Below are positions 43,068 to 52,469 of a DNA stretch of 64,000 bases, piece by piece. The translations under genes and the position numbers were made by a program. Every line of letters starts with the position of its first letter. The stretch's first letter is position 1. The notes beneath the pieces were generated by a model. The model had not been told where the DNA came from and searched no databases. It saw nothing but the letters and a program-made list of their open reading frames with translations. The stretch lies in NCBI GenBank assembly GCA_018653085.1, contig JABIAY010000013.1, positions 1 to 64,000 of the forward strand. The letters run 5' to 3'. This DNA is from Nitrospina sp. (GTDB lineage Bacteria > Nitrospinota > Nitrospinia > Nitrospinales > VA-1).

Positions 43068-44327
43068 TTAAGGTGATTTAAATTGATTCGGTTTTTTTTC
43101 AATGCATTGCTGGTAAATCTTTAGAAAGTTCCGGCCTGATTGTTCCCAGGAATAATCAGTGTGTACCAATTCCAGAGCATTTTTAATCAGTCGTTCTCTC
43201 AGGGGTTTGTCTTTAGCCAGCATTAGCACTTTGTCGGCGATAGCCTGGGGGTTTTTTTCGGGAACGAGCAGACCGCTAAACCCATCACGGACGGCATCTT
43301 TGATTCCGCCAACGTCAGATGCGATGACCGGTGTTCCGGAAGCCATGGCTTCCAGAAAGACGACTCCCTGCCCTTCGGTGTCTCCATCAGGGGTGATGAT
43401 GGAAGGGCCGATAAAAATATCTGCTGTGGCGAACCAGTCCCGAAGTTCTTTTCCTTTTTTCCCTCCGGTTAAAAAAACAGAAGCTGTCAGGTTGAGTTCC
43501 CGAATACGTTTTTCCAGTTGGGCTTTCTGCGGACCAAAGCCAATAATAGCCAGCCTGGCTGAAGGTATTTCTTTGAGAATAAGAGGCATGGCCTCGATCA
43601 AATATTTGAACCCCTTTTTTTCGGCCAGCCGTCCAACCCCAAGTAGTAAGAGGTTTTCCTTTCCAGCCGAGTCTTTAATTTTCTCGCTATAGTTGTCAGG
43701 ATGGAATTGTTCCAGGTCCACACCCATTGGGACAACCTCAACGGCGGCTTTCTTAAAAGACTTTAAAACCTGATCCCGGGTGGCCTGACTGTTTACGGTG
43801 CAAAGCGTTGAATGTTTCAGGGCAAACTTGATCAGGCCTGGGACCACAGGCAGGCCTTTGAAAGAATAGACATCCCCACCATGGGCGGTAAGGAGATAGG
43901 GGGTGCCCCGGAGGAGTTTTAGCAGGGCGCAGAAAAACCCCTGAGGAATCAACCAATGGCAATGGATGAGGTCGAACCGGGTTTCGCCAGTTATTTTAAT
44001 CAGACGAAAAAACAGGAAGGTCAGAAAAAAAGGGAGTTGCAACCGGGCAAGCCAGCTTGATTTGAGTTTTGGAATAATTCCTCCGTCGTAGCAAAGATTT
44101 TGCAGGTGCCTGGGGTAGAAGTAGGGAAAGCGAATGACTTCCATTTTGCCCCAGGTTTCCCGTTCTTTGGCACCCGGAGCGTGCGGGGCGAGAACCTGGA
44201 TGTCAACCTCATCGGAAAGATTTTGGCAAAGGTCATGGACAAAACGGGGTTCCTGATCATTTTCCCATTTTGGAAAAGTGGTGGCGATAACAAGAACTCG
44301 AAGTTTGCCGGAAGAATTATCTGTCAT
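43068..44327 (-). CDS. Glycosyltransferase family 4
   Basis: A 419-residue GT-B enzyme. The N-terminal domain begins RVLVIATTFPKWENDQEPRFVHDL. The C-terminal nucleotide-sugar domain has LLLGVGRLAEKKGFKYLIEA and the E-x7-E signature (GDTEGQGVVFLEAMASGTPVIASDVGG). It is 9 bases upstream of the flippase-like gene. Donor and acceptor are unknown; a role in exopolysaccharide or lipid-linked oligosaccharide synthesis is inferred from neighbours. Confidence 0.88.
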   Translation of the reverse strand: MTDNSSGKLRVLVIATTFPKWENDQEPRFVHDLCQNLSDEVDIQVLAPHAPGAKERETWGKMEVIRFPYFYPRHLQNLCYDGGIIPKLKSSWLARLQLPFFLTFLFFRLIKITGETRFDLIHCHWLIPQGFFCALLKLLRGTPYLLTAHGGDVYSFKGLPVVPGLIKFALKHSTLCTVNSQATRDQVLKSFKKAAVEVVPMGVDLEQFHPDNYSEKIKDSAGKENLLLLGVGRLAEKKGFKYLIEAMPLILKEIPSARLAIIGFGPQKAQLEKRIRELNLTASVFLTGGKKGKELRDWFATADIFIGPSIITPDGDTEGQGVVFLEAMASGTPVIASDVGGIKDAVRDGFSGLLVPEKNPQAIADKVLMLAKDKPLRERLIKNALELVHTDYSWEQSGRNFLKIYQQCIEKKPNQFKSP

Positions 44328-44365
44328 GAGGGTCTGTCAATTCACGGAAAGGGGGACAACGCGGT

Positions 44366-45307
44366 TTATTTATCCATCTCACCCTTTTTGATTCTTACCT
44401 GAATATCTTCCAGTAGTTGCCGGTTCACGGCGATGAGTTCAGCGGAAATCCCCATCATAATAATTTGAAATCCGACAATAAGTAGAATGGCGGATAAGAT
44501 CAGCGACTGGATATGCCCTTCGGTCTGTCCCTGTAAAAAGAAAAAGAGGTACCTGCAACCAATGGCGAATCCCAATAGGAATGTGGTGCCCCCGGCAACG
44601 CTGAAAAGTTTCAGGGGGCGGTACATGGAATAAACTTTGAGCATGGTGACCAGGGAACGGCGCAGATAAATCTGGATGCTGGGAAATAACCTCGACTCGC
44701 GCAGTTTTTTGTTGGTTCGGACCGGGATATGTTCAATAGCCAGATTCTTTTTTCCTGCGCTGATGATGGTCTCAACGGTGTAGGTAAAGTCGGAGACGAC
44801 ATTCATTTGAAGGGCGGCCTCCCTGCTGTAGGCGCGAAACCCACTGGTTGCATCGGGGATGGTCGTTCCAGAAAGTTGGCCCACGATCCAACTGCCGAAT
44901 TTTTGCAAAAATATTTTGATCGGTGAAAAGTGGCGAATGGTTTCGACTTGCCTATTGCCGATCACGATATCGGCCTTCTTATTCAGGATAGGCTGTATGA
45001 GTTTTGCTATATCCCCGCCAAAGTACTGGTTGTCGGCATCGGTGTTGACGATAATATCCGCCCCCAGTTTAAGGGCATGGTTCATGCCATACATGAATGC
45101 TTTTGCCAGACCTTTATTGTTGGTAAATTTTAAAATATGATTGACGTTGTGTTTTTGGGCGACCTCCACTGTTTTGTCAGTACTGCCATCATCAATCACA
45201 AGTGTTTCAATACTGTCAATGCCGTCAATTCTCTCGGGCAGATCCTTAAGTGTGATGGGGAGGGAAGCCTCTTCGTTCAGGCAGGGAATTTGGATGATGA
45301 GTTTCAC
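44366..45307 (-). CDS. Family 2 glycosyltransferase with C-terminal membrane helices (DPM1/GtrB-like)
   Basis: A 313-residue GT-A enzyme. It opens IIQIPCLNEEASLPITL, has LVIDDGSTDKT, the DADNQY catalytic segment and ATSGFRAYSREAAL. It ends in two membrane helices (about 232-255 and 268-290). This layout transfers a sugar from a nucleotide to polyprenyl phosphate, supplying donors for GT-C proteins such as its neighbour at 45317. The specific sugar is not determinable. Confidence 0.88.
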   Translation of the reverse strand: MKLIIQIPCLNEEASLPITLKDLPERIDGIDSIETLVIDDGSTDKTVEVAQKHNVNHILKFTNNKGLAKAFMYGMNHALKLGADIIVNTDADNQYFGGDIAKLIQPILNKKADIVIGNRQVETIRHFSPIKIFLQKFGSWIVGQLSGTTIPDATSGFRAYSREAALQMNVVSDFTYTVETIISAGKKNLAIEHIPVRTNKKLRESRLFPSIQIYLRRSLVTMLKVYSMYRPLKLFSVAGGTTFLLGFAIGCRYLFFFLQGQTEGHIQSLILSAILLIVGFQIIMMGISAELIAVNRQLLEDIQVRIKKGEMDK

Positions 45308-45316
45308 GATGAATGA

Positions 45317-47053
45317 TTAGCCCTGTTTTTCAGCAATCCGCCGGTAAACATGGACTCTTTCGGGTGAGGTGGGTGATCGAAACCGGTGTATTTGAATATC
45401 GTAAGAATTATTAATTCGTTTAACCGGAGCGTTTAGAATAATTTTCTCATAATTCGCGGCGGAAAAAATAACATCGAGCTTTTCCTTTAGCTTTAGAATA
45501 ACTTTGTTGGGATGGGGATTTCTCTGGTTTCCCCTTAGAACAATCCAGTCAGGTCGACTTTGGAAATCCAGATCCTTGTCATGGATCATCTTCAGCTTTG
45601 TTAGCAAAGCCAAAGTTTCCGATTCGTTATCAATATAGCATGTTTCCCCTTTTTTCCCATGCGTTTCGAAAAATCGCACTAATTCATCCAGAGGCCCCTG
45701 GTAGCGATGGGCCAGTTCCTGAAAATATAGATAAAATACGGAATTCAGATTTGTTTCTCTCAGGAAAGTCTTTGTGGCGTCCTGACTGTAAGCAGTCGCC
45801 GCAAATTTATCGGGGTTATTTCTGACTAGTTGTTTTAAAGGAAGAAGGGGGCCCACGTGAATGAGATTGGTGAAAATCAGAACCATCAGGAGAGCGGATT
45901 GCCGGGCAACAGATTTCTCAAATAAATGAAACACCCCCATGGCTAGAAGAATAAATAATAGGGGAATGCAGGCGGCGATATATTGCATGAGCGGAATCGA
46001 GTGCAGACAAGCTGTGATGAGAACTGACATGGAGCAGAATAATAAGAGGGAAACCTGAAACCGCTGGTGCTTCAAGAACGAAATAAATAAAAAGGGTGCA
46101 AGAATAAAAGGAAAAATATAATTATTGATTTGGAATAAAAACGCGAAGAAATGTTTTGGGAAACGCCACCAGGATGTGTCAATCAATGGACTGGCGGAAG
46201 TATAAAATTCGGCCAGCTTGCTCATCAAAGCAGGAAGGGTTGCCAGCCATGGAAGGCAGAGCAGACCTGTAATAATTGCAGAACCTTTTACTTTGGCGAG
46301 ATTACTGCCTGTGACACGGTTCCTGTAAACATACAGGTGGGCCAGCATTCCCATTATTACTCCGGCGAACTCAACATACATGGTGTGGAAATAAATGATC
46401 GATACCAATGTAAGGGGTACGGGATTCCATTTTGCTTTGTCAAAAATGGTGATATAGAATTTCAGTAAAAGTGGAGTCAGCAGTATGGGAATGGCAACAT
46501 AGCGTGCAGTGCGAAAATAGAGCAGGGCGGGAACAGAAGTTGCGAGTAACAGGGATGCCATGAAGGCGATAGTTTTCCGGTTGGTTAGCCGTAAAGTGAA
46601 ACTGTAAAGGCCCCAAATTGAAAAAACTCCCAGAACGGCAAAGGGAAGCCTGGCCGACAAGGTGTTCTGCCCAAATAGCTGGAGCGAAATGGATTGCAGG
46701 TAGTAAGGAATCCAGGTCCGATACAGAAAGACGCCGCCAAAAGCGTCTCCTTCGGGCATCGTGTAGTGGGTGCCATCTGAATGTTTTGGATAGCCATATT
46801 TAAGAATTGTGGTGGATATAAAGGTGTCAGCGCTTTCATCCACCTGCAACACAGTGTCGTCCAACCCTGTGAAAATCAGAAGAAATGAAAACGGAATAAG
46901 AAAAATTAAAGCAAGATGGGTTTTTAGGAAATTTTGGATTAGGGCCACTTTGGAAAACCGTTGAAGAAATCCGGTCAGGTCCGATCTATTATACTTGAGA
47001 GGGATGCGCCCCGGATATAAAAGTTTGGTTGCTGTGGATATTTGATCTTTCAT
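45317..47053 (-). CDS. GT-C (GT39/ArnT-like) glycosyltransferase
   Basis: A 578-residue integral membrane protein. After the first helix comes the acidic loop LQVDESADTFISTTILKYGYP, the expected position of the catalytic Asp-Glu pair in PMT/ArnT enzymes. The loops YRTWIPYYLQSISLQLFGQNTLSARLPFAVLGV and YFRTARYVAIPILLTPLLLKFY follow the family pattern. A soluble C-terminal domain (about 400-578) is predicted periplasmic. It probably moves a sugar from a polyprenyl carrier, likely made by the adjacent DPM1-like enzyme, to a glycan or protein. Confidence 0.83.
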   Translation of the reverse strand: MKDQISTATKLLYPGRIPLKYNRSDLTGFLQRFSKVALIQNFLKTHLALIFLIPFSFLLIFTGLDDTVLQVDESADTFISTTILKYGYPKHSDGTHYTMPEGDAFGGVFLYRTWIPYYLQSISLQLFGQNTLSARLPFAVLGVFSIWGLYSFTLRLTNRKTIAFMASLLLATSVPALLYFRTARYVAIPILLTPLLLKFYITIFDKAKWNPVPLTLVSIIYFHTMYVEFAGVIMGMLAHLYVYRNRVTGSNLAKVKGSAIITGLLCLPWLATLPALMSKLAEFYTSASPLIDTSWWRFPKHFFAFLFQINNYIFPFILAPFLFISFLKHQRFQVSLLLFCSMSVLITACLHSIPLMQYIAACIPLLFILLAMGVFHLFEKSVARQSALLMVLIFTNLIHVGPLLPLKQLVRNNPDKFAATAYSQDATKTFLRETNLNSVFYLYFQELAHRYQGPLDELVRFFETHGKKGETCYIDNESETLALLTKLKMIHDKDLDFQSRPDWIVLRGNQRNPHPNKVILKLKEKLDVIFSAANYEKIILNAPVKRINNSYDIQIHRFRSPTSPERVHVYRRIAEKQG

Positions 47054-47165
47054 GGTCGGAAGATAATGCGGTTAGCTCCGAGTAATCCCTATGGTATGAT
47101 CTTTTTTGCCTACTAAGATTTATCGGCATTTGGAGATTTGATATTAGCCTTAATTGGGTTGTGAA

Positions 47166-47882
47166 ATGGAGAGTCCTGACATTTCAGTGGTTGTATTAGC
47201 CTATCGAAGCGCCTCCACGATTGAAGGATTTGTGGCCTCTCTGGTCACCTCGCTGGACGAGGAGAAGATAGACTGGGAGATCATTCTTGTTGGTAATTAT
47301 TTTGAGGGAACGGGTGATCAGACGGCGGAAGTGGTTCAGAGGATTTCAGACCGCAATCCGCGCATAAAACCGGTAGTTCATGTTAAAGAAGGCATGATGG
47401 GGTGGGATATGAAGTCCGGCCTTCGGGCTGCAACGGGAAAAAAAATGGCGGTTATCGATGGAGATGGGCAAATGCCATGCACGGATGTGATCCGTGTTTA
47501 TAACCTCATGGTTGAGAAGGGGTACGATTTGGTCAAAACGGTTCGGATCAAAAGGAGCGATGGTTTGTATCGAATGTCCATATCTACTGTTTACAACCTG
47601 TTATTTAAAGTGATGTTTCCGGGAATCAATGCCTGGGATATAAACTCCAAACCTAAAATAATGACGCGGGAACTGTATCAGAAGATGAATCTGGAATCCA
47701 ATGGTTGGTTTATTGATGCTGAAATCATGATAATAGCCCGGCGCCTGAAAATGGAGATTGGAGAAATAGAAACCACTTTTCACAGTATCGACTCTCGTCC
47801 TTCTTTTGTAAAACCTCTCGCCATTCTAGAATTTTTAGCAAACCTGATCTGGTACCGCATTAAAGAATTTGGGGCGAAATAA
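47166..47882 (+). CDS. Family 2 glycosyltransferase
   Basis: A 239-residue GT-A enzyme from ATG 47166 (an upstream TTG at 47154 is less likely). It has ISVVVLAYRSASTIEGFV, a DGDGQMPC motif at the catalytic DxD position, and IDAEIMIIARRLKMEIGEIETTF near the end. It is short and lacks membrane helices. It is divergent from the GT-C gene and 29 bases upstream of the epimerase, so the two plus-strand genes may be a small operon. Confidence 0.85.
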   Translation: MESPDISVVVLAYRSASTIEGFVASLVTSLDEEKIDWEIILVGNYFEGTGDQTAEVVQRISDRNPRIKPVVHVKEGMMGWDMKSGLRAATGKKMAVIDGDGQMPCTDVIRVYNLMVEKGYDLVKTVRIKRSDGLYRMSISTVYNLLFKVMFPGINAWDINSKPKIMTRELYQKMNLESNGWFIDAEIMIIARRLKMEIGEIETTFHSIDSRPSFVKPLAILEFLANLIWYRIKEFGAK

Positions 47883-47911
47883 TACCCTGTAAATAGAGAT
47901 GAGATGCCTGA

Positions 47912-48784
47912 ATGAAACTTTTGATCACAGGTGCATCGAGTGTTTTGGCCTCCAGACTGGTGGCCTTGTTACGCGAAAGAGGAAAATTTTCCTTTCGCCT
48001 TCTGGAGCATCGTTCGCCAGTCAGAATGGAATCGTGCGAGACTGTTTCCGGAAACATGACGGACCCGGAATCTTTGGGCCGTGCATGCCAGGGGGTGGAT
48101 GAGGTCCTGCATTTGGCGGCACTGACGCATTCCTGCAACGATGCTGAATATTTTCGGGTGAACCGAGAGGGGACTCGAAACCTTATAAACGCCTGCAAGA
48201 AGAATGATGTCCGAAGACTTGTTTTTGTAAGTTCCGCCGCCGCTGTTGGAGATGGCGGGGCCTATGGGTTGAGCAAGTTGGAGTCAGAGAAGTTGGTTTG
48301 CGATTCGGGGCTTCAATGGGTAATTTTAAGACCCTCAGAAGTCTATGGACCTCAAATGAAAGAAGGAATTGGCAAACTGATTTCCTGGGTCAAAAATTTA
48401 AAATACATTCCTGTTATCGGAGATGGCTCTTACTGCTTGAGCCCGGTTTATATTGATGATGTGGTGGAGGCAATGGCGCAGGTAGTGGCGAATCCCGATT
48501 TGATAAGTCGGAAATTAAATTTATGCGGTCCGGAAATAATGCCATTTGTGGAAGTGATAGATCGATTGTCACGCTATTTGGAAGTTCGCAGGAATAAGAT
48601 ATTTATTCCCGTCTGGATTACCAGGTTGGCAGTATCGCTGGCTTCATTGGTGAAACTCGGTTCTTTTACACCGGATCAAATTCCCCGTTTATTATGCGGG
48701 AAGGATCAAGATATTAGTCAGGCCGCGACATCGATTTCTTATTCTCCCCGAAAGCTGGAAGAGGGCTTGAAAGAGTATTTGTAG
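47912..48784 (+). CDS. NAD-dependent epimerase/dehydratase (extended SDR)
   Basis: A 290-residue extended SDR. The N-terminal TGASSVLASRL replaces the classic TGxxGxxG, with Ser and Ala at two Gly positions. DEVLHLAALTH, VFVSSAAAVGDGGAYGLSKLESE (Tyr-x3-Lys present) and ILRPSEVYGP are conserved. It is likely to act on a nucleotide sugar for surface glycan synthesis. The altered glycine motif leaves cofactor affinity uncertain. Confidence 0.85.
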   Translation: MKLLITGASSVLASRLVALLRERGKFSFRLLEHRSPVRMESCETVSGNMTDPESLGRACQGVDEVLHLAALTHSCNDAEYFRVNREGTRNLINACKKNDVRRLVFVSSAAAVGDGGAYGLSKLESEKLVCDSGLQWVILRPSEVYGPQMKEGIGKLISWVKNLKYIPVIGDGSYCLSPVYIDDVVEAMAQVVANPDLISRKLNLCGPEIMPFVEVIDRLSRYLEVRRNKIFIPVWITRLAVSLASLVKLGSFTPDQIPRLLCGKDQDISQAATSISYSPRKLEEGLKEYL

Positions 48785-48797
48785 GAAAAACTTCCGG

Positions 48798-49487
48798 CTA
48801 TTCTATTTTTTCCCCAGTGATTACAAATTGACCGCCTAGCGGGAGCCAGCCCAAATAAGGGTCGAGAACATTTAAATATGCCAGGGCTTTTGGGAAAAAA
48901 GTGGTGTAGGTCACTTGGATATTTGAAAGCGGAACTTCCAGCATATTTTTTTTCATCCAACCTGGATGAATTAAAACTGCATCCCGATCAAAAACACAAT
49001 CGTTGACTATTTTTTTTGTGAAAGGATTTATGGGGTTGTGTTCCCAGATTGCTATTTTCCCCATGGGTTTAAGAAGAGCGGAGAGGTCTTTTAAAATATT
49101 TTTATGCTCATCATGAGGAATATGATGAAAAACTCCAGCAGAGAAAATCAGGTCGTACTGTGCGAGTTTCCAGTTTTCAGAGTGGAGATTATGAAAGATT
49201 GAGCTTTCTGAGAAATGGGATCGGGCTTGGTTGATAGATTCCTCAGACTTATCAACACCTGTGTAGGATACGTGCGGGAAAAACTGTTTAACCGATTCAT
49301 ATAAATTCCCTATCCCGCATCCAAAGTCCAGCAGGTTAAAATGACGCTGGACTAAACCAGGGAAGAGTTCTTGAAGTTTTAACAGCTTTGCCTTTATCAG
49401 GGTATTTGCGTCATACCCCGTAATGCGAAGGACATCATTTACATGGTTATTATAATTTTTAGAATAGGGGTCGAACGCTTTGGACAT
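48798..49487 (-). CDS. Class I SAM-dependent methyltransferase
   Basis: A 229-residue protein with SAM motif I LLDFGCGIGNLYESV, the acidic VDKSEESI, and YDLIFSAGVFHHIPHDEHKNIL as motif II-III. The N-terminal FDPYSKNYNNHVNDVLRITGYD is typical of small methyltransferases in glycan clusters. Substrate may be a sugar or lipid carrier. It is convergent with the epimerase gene, and its start is 9 bases downstream of the glycosyltransferase at 49497-50626. Confidence 0.85.
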   Translation of the reverse strand: MSKAFDPYSKNYNNHVNDVLRITGYDANTLIKAKLLKLQELFPGLVQRHFNLLDFGCGIGNLYESVKQFFPHVSYTGVDKSEESINQARSHFSESSIFHNLHSENWKLAQYDLIFSAGVFHHIPHDEHKNILKDLSALLKPMGKIAIWEHNPINPFTKKIVNDCVFDRDAVLIHPGWMKKNMLEVPLSNIQVTYTTFFPKALAYLNVLDPYLGWLPLGGQFVITGEKIE

Positions 49488-49496
49488 GAAAAAATA

Positions 49497-50626
49497 TCAT
49501 AAGGAGTTATAAAGGCTGATATATTGGCTCATGATATTTCCCCAGTCAAATTTTTCCTTGATAAGGCTTTTAATTTGAACTCCCATTTGTTTTCTTAATT
49601 TGTCGTCCTGCAACAACTGAATGCGGTCGCTGATTGCCTCTGGGTTGGAAGGTGTCAAATAGCCTGTTTCCCCTTCAATAACGATATCCCGGGCCACCCC
49701 TACCGGAGTGGCAATAAGCGGCAGGCCGTGAGCCCCAGCTTCGATGAGTGGTTGCCCAAAATTTTCGAACTCTGAAGGGTATACGAACAGGTCCGCCATT
49801 TCGTAAAGCGTCTTTAATTCCTCCTGAGATTTCCTTCCCGTGAAAGTCACTTTGCTGTTTAAGTTGAGCTTTTCTGTGAGTTTCGTTAACTCTTTCATGT
49901 AGCCGGATCGTGTGACACTGCTGGTTTTCTCTTCCCCTCCGGCGATGGTTAAATGGAAAGGGATGGTTAACTTTTCAACTGCCTGCAATAACAGTTCGAG
50001 GCGTCTTACTCTTGCGATTCGACCGACAAACAGGAGTTGCAGGGTATCAGTGAGCGTTTTATCCTTGTCGAGATCGTTTACCTTGATGCCCATTGGAATG
50101 ATGTGAATTTTATCTTTAGGAATTCCAAACTCCAAGGCATCTTCATATTCAAATTTTGAGGAAACGATGATGGCCTGGGCTCTTTTTGCTGAAGTTTTTA
50201 AGGTCATCCAATCGTAGGCATGATAAGGAATCCGCTGAAAAAAGGAAGGAAGATAGTTTTTGAATCCGAGAAGGGAGCCGTGGGTATTTAAGATGAAAGG
50301 TTTGTTCTTTAAGAGTGCAAAAAAAAACCGCTGTCGGTTTGAAAATTGCGGTAATTATGGCTGTGTAAGATATCAAAATCCTTGAAATAAGGAAGCATGC
50401 CCGCACTCACGCAGTAACGCATGATTTTAAGTTGGTGAGAAAACCTGAACACGTTTACCCGTTCATATTTTTCATGATGAGCAAGGCCGGGATCAACATC
50501 GGAGTAGGTGGTAAAAACCGGGGAGTGAATGCCTCTTTCTTCAAGACGGTTGGAGATTTGAAAAGCCTGATTAGTCGGGCCGCAAATATAGGGTAAAAAG
50601 GTTTCTATGGTGCGTAAGACTTTCAA
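49497..50626 (-). CDS. Glycosyltransferase family 4, interrupted by a frameshift in an A9 tract
   Basis: Two pieces in different frames make one enzyme of about 376 residues. Piece one starts at TTG 50626 (overlapping the DUF2304 stop, CTGGAG just upstream) with LKVLRTIETFLPYICGPTNQ and stops just past the homopolymer at 50319-50327. Adding one base there restores FFALLKNKPFILNTHGSLLG and joins IPYHAYDWMTLKTSAKRAQ, the standard GT4 sequence. The C-terminal half carries GRIARVRRLELLLQA and SEFENFGQPLIEAGAHGLPLIA (E-x7-E). Possible causes are mutation, slippage-based phase variation or a sequencing error. Confidence 0.83.
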
Positions 50627-51021
50627 ATCTGCTCCAGACTGGAAGAGCCTGTTTGCCAGGGGGGTTGATGAATTTTCTTTTCCAGTGCTTTCTTTTCGTG
50701 ATCCAAAATACCAACATGTTGCGTCAGGGTGCGCATTTGCTTGGTCAAGGCGGAAATGCGAATAGAAAAGTGCAGGCAAATGACCATGAGAAATAAGAGC
50801 CCGAAAAAGAATAACGTGGAGGTAAATAAAGTGGCTCCTACCAGCCCCGAAACCCACGTCAAAGCACCTTCTGAAACTGAAAGGATAAGCATTAAGGTTC
50901 CGGTGACCAGCCAGCCCATTGAGTATTCTTCGCTCAAGTGCTTTCTTCGAACCAGTTCAAAAACGTATGCGACCAGAAACACACATATCAAAATTGAGAT
51001 TATTTGAATTCGGGGGGGCAT
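50623..51021 (-). CDS. DUF2304 family membrane protein
   Basis: A 132-residue protein with three membrane helices (about 4-20, 37-55, 63-85) and a C-terminal coiled coil (ALTKQMRTLTQHVGILDHEKKALEKKI). It matches the DUF2304 pattern, including RRKHLSEEYSMGWL. These proteins commonly sit next to DPM1-like GT2 genes, as here (3 bases after the GT2 gene), and may anchor or assist them. Its stop overlaps the start of the following glycosyltransferase. Confidence 0.82.
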   Translation of the reverse strand: MPPRIQIISILICVFLVAYVFELVRRKHLSEEYSMGWLVTGTLMLILSVSEGALTWVSGLVGATLFTSTLFFFGLLFLMVICLHFSIRISALTKQMRTLTQHVGILDHEKKALEKKIHQPPWQTGSSSLEQI

Positions 51022-51024
51022 GGG

Positions 51025-51843
51025 TTACCTCTTTGGGGATTTTCTTAAAAGGGTTACAAAAATGGAAAGAAACATTTTAAAAACATAGTAAATCGTTTTG
51101 TGCCCATGGTGCATGGATTCTTTATTTGGGCTGGCGTGCATGGTTACCGGGACCTCTTTTATTTTAAATCCACAGCGGTTCATCAAAATGATAAAGTCCG
51201 CATCTGGATAATCCGGGGGATAGTTGTCGCTTGCGATAAACTCAATGGCTCGTCTCTTCAACGCCTGAAATCCTGAAGTGGGGTCGGTTACCTTTTGTCC
51301 GCAAAAAAGAGAAGCGATGTTGCCAAATAACAACATTCCTGCATGGCGAGCCAGGGAAGTTTTATAGGAGGCCCTGTTCAGAAAACGGGAGCCGATTACC
51401 ACATCGCGGTTTTCCTTTTGGACTTCTTCGAGCAGATCTTTAATATTTGCCGGATCATGCTGACCATCGGAATCCATTTGTACCACGATGGAAAAATTAT
51501 TTTTTACGGCATATAAAAATCCCGTTTGCAGTGCGACCCCATAGCCTGAATTATAAGGCAGGGAAATGACTTCGGCGTTGTGTTCCAGAGCTACTTTTTC
51601 TGTGTTGTCTGAAGAACCATCATTGATCACCAATATGGGAATTCCTGGTGACTGTTTTTGGATGCCATTAAGAACCGCACCTATATTTTTTCCCTCATTG
51701 TAGGCCGGAATGATGATCAGGATTTTAGGTTGTTTGATCAAGGGCTCCTGGCACGAAAAGGTTTTCGCTGTATCATCCTCTTGAATAACTGCGGGCTCTC
51801 TTTGTGGTAGTGTCTGGGATTTGAAAGGACTAAGGGTTTTCAT
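51025..51843 (-). CDS. Family 2 glycosyltransferase, DPM1-like
   Basis: A 272-residue GT-A enzyme. An N-terminal extension of about 40 residues precedes ILIIIPAYNEGKNIGAVL, LVINDGSSDNTEKVA, the catalytic MDSDGQHDP and DPTSGFQALKRRAIEF. The end HHGHKTIYYVFKMFLSIFVTLLRK is a likely membrane contact. It probably transfers a sugar to polyprenyl phosphate. First gene of a minus-strand set followed by DUF2304 and GT4. Confidence 0.88.
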   Translation of the reverse strand: MKTLSPFKSQTLPQREPAVIQEDDTAKTFSCQEPLIKQPKILIIIPAYNEGKNIGAVLNGIQKQSPGIPILVINDGSSDNTEKVALEHNAEVISLPYNSGYGVALQTGFLYAVKNNFSIVVQMDSDGQHDPANIKDLLEEVQKENRDVVIGSRFLNRASYKTSLARHAGMLLFGNIASLFCGQKVTDPTSGFQALKRRAIEFIASDNYPPDYPDADFIILMNRCGFKIKEVPVTMHASPNKESMHHGHKTIYYVFKMFLSIFVTLLRKSPKR

Positions 51844-52028
51844 TCACTTGGGGGTCTTTCAAATAGACACGTGATGAAAAATCATCTCTGAGCCAGCCAG
51901 ATACGTTCGGGATTCTTTGTAACCATTATACAAAATCAACTCACGAACCAGGGCCGAACCGTTTAATAAATGGGGTTCTCAACTAATAAAACGGTTTTTA
52001 CGGAAACAAACTTGACCCATAATCCAAG

Positions 52029-52048
52029 TATATTTTATATGAAATATA
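52029..52048. promoter_or_regulatory. AT-rich inverted repeat downstream of the CNB cluster
   Basis: TATATTT-TATATG-AAATATA, 7-base perfect arms, in the gap between the last CNB gene and the GT2 gene. It shares its half-sites ATATTTTAT and ATGAAATAT with the larger inverted repeat upstream of the cluster at 53891. Confidence 0.35.
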
Positions 52049-52105
52049 ACCCCTTGTAAACACATGGGTTGTGAGTTTAGGGTGATCTTGAGGTTGTTTG
52101 GAATA

Positions 52106-52465
52106 TCAGGCAGAAGGGTTCTGTAGGTTTAACAGCTTGAAGGATTCGCGGATGCGTGTTGAAAGTACTCGTAAGAGGGGCATAAGGGCCTCGGGATTGG
52201 TTGTCTCCATGGAGTGAAAACATTCCTGGGTAATCAGGGATACTTTACTTTTTTCCAGGGCGATAACGGTTGCTGACCGGGGTTGGTTGTCAATAATCCC
52301 CATTTCTCCGAAAATATCTTTTTCCTTGAGAGTGCCTATGACCTGCTTTTTTCCATTGCAGAGTGTGGACACTTCAAACTGGCCTTCTTCAACGAGGTAA
52401 GCGCAATCACTTGAACTGCCTGCCTCGAATACCACTTCTCCAGACTCAAAGCATAGAGTTTCCAT
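52106..52465 (-). CDS. Stand-alone cyclic nucleotide-binding domain protein
   Basis: A 119-residue single CNB domain, fourth in a tandem set. The phosphate-binding cassette IFGEMGIIDNQPRSATVIAL keeps the Glu and Arg that bind the cyclic phosphate and ribose. No DNA-binding helix-turn-helix, kinase or channel part is present. The C-terminal helix (LLRVLSTRIRESFKLLNL) corresponds to the CNB lid helix. It starts 4 bases after the previous gene. It may act as a cAMP or cGMP sensor binding a protein partner. Confidence 0.85.
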   Translation of the reverse strand: METLCFESGEVVFEAGSSSDCAYLVEEGQFEVSTLCNGKKQVIGTLKEKDIFGEMGIIDNQPRSATVIALEKSKVSLITQECFHSMETTNPEALMPLLRVLSTRIRESFKLLNLQNPSA

Positions 52466-52469
52466 ATTG

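Noticed and set aside
50149-50406. Separate 85-codon frame between the two halves of the GT4 gene
   Set aside because: It is a third frame across the frameshift region; the proper reading after adding one A is continuous GT4 sequence.
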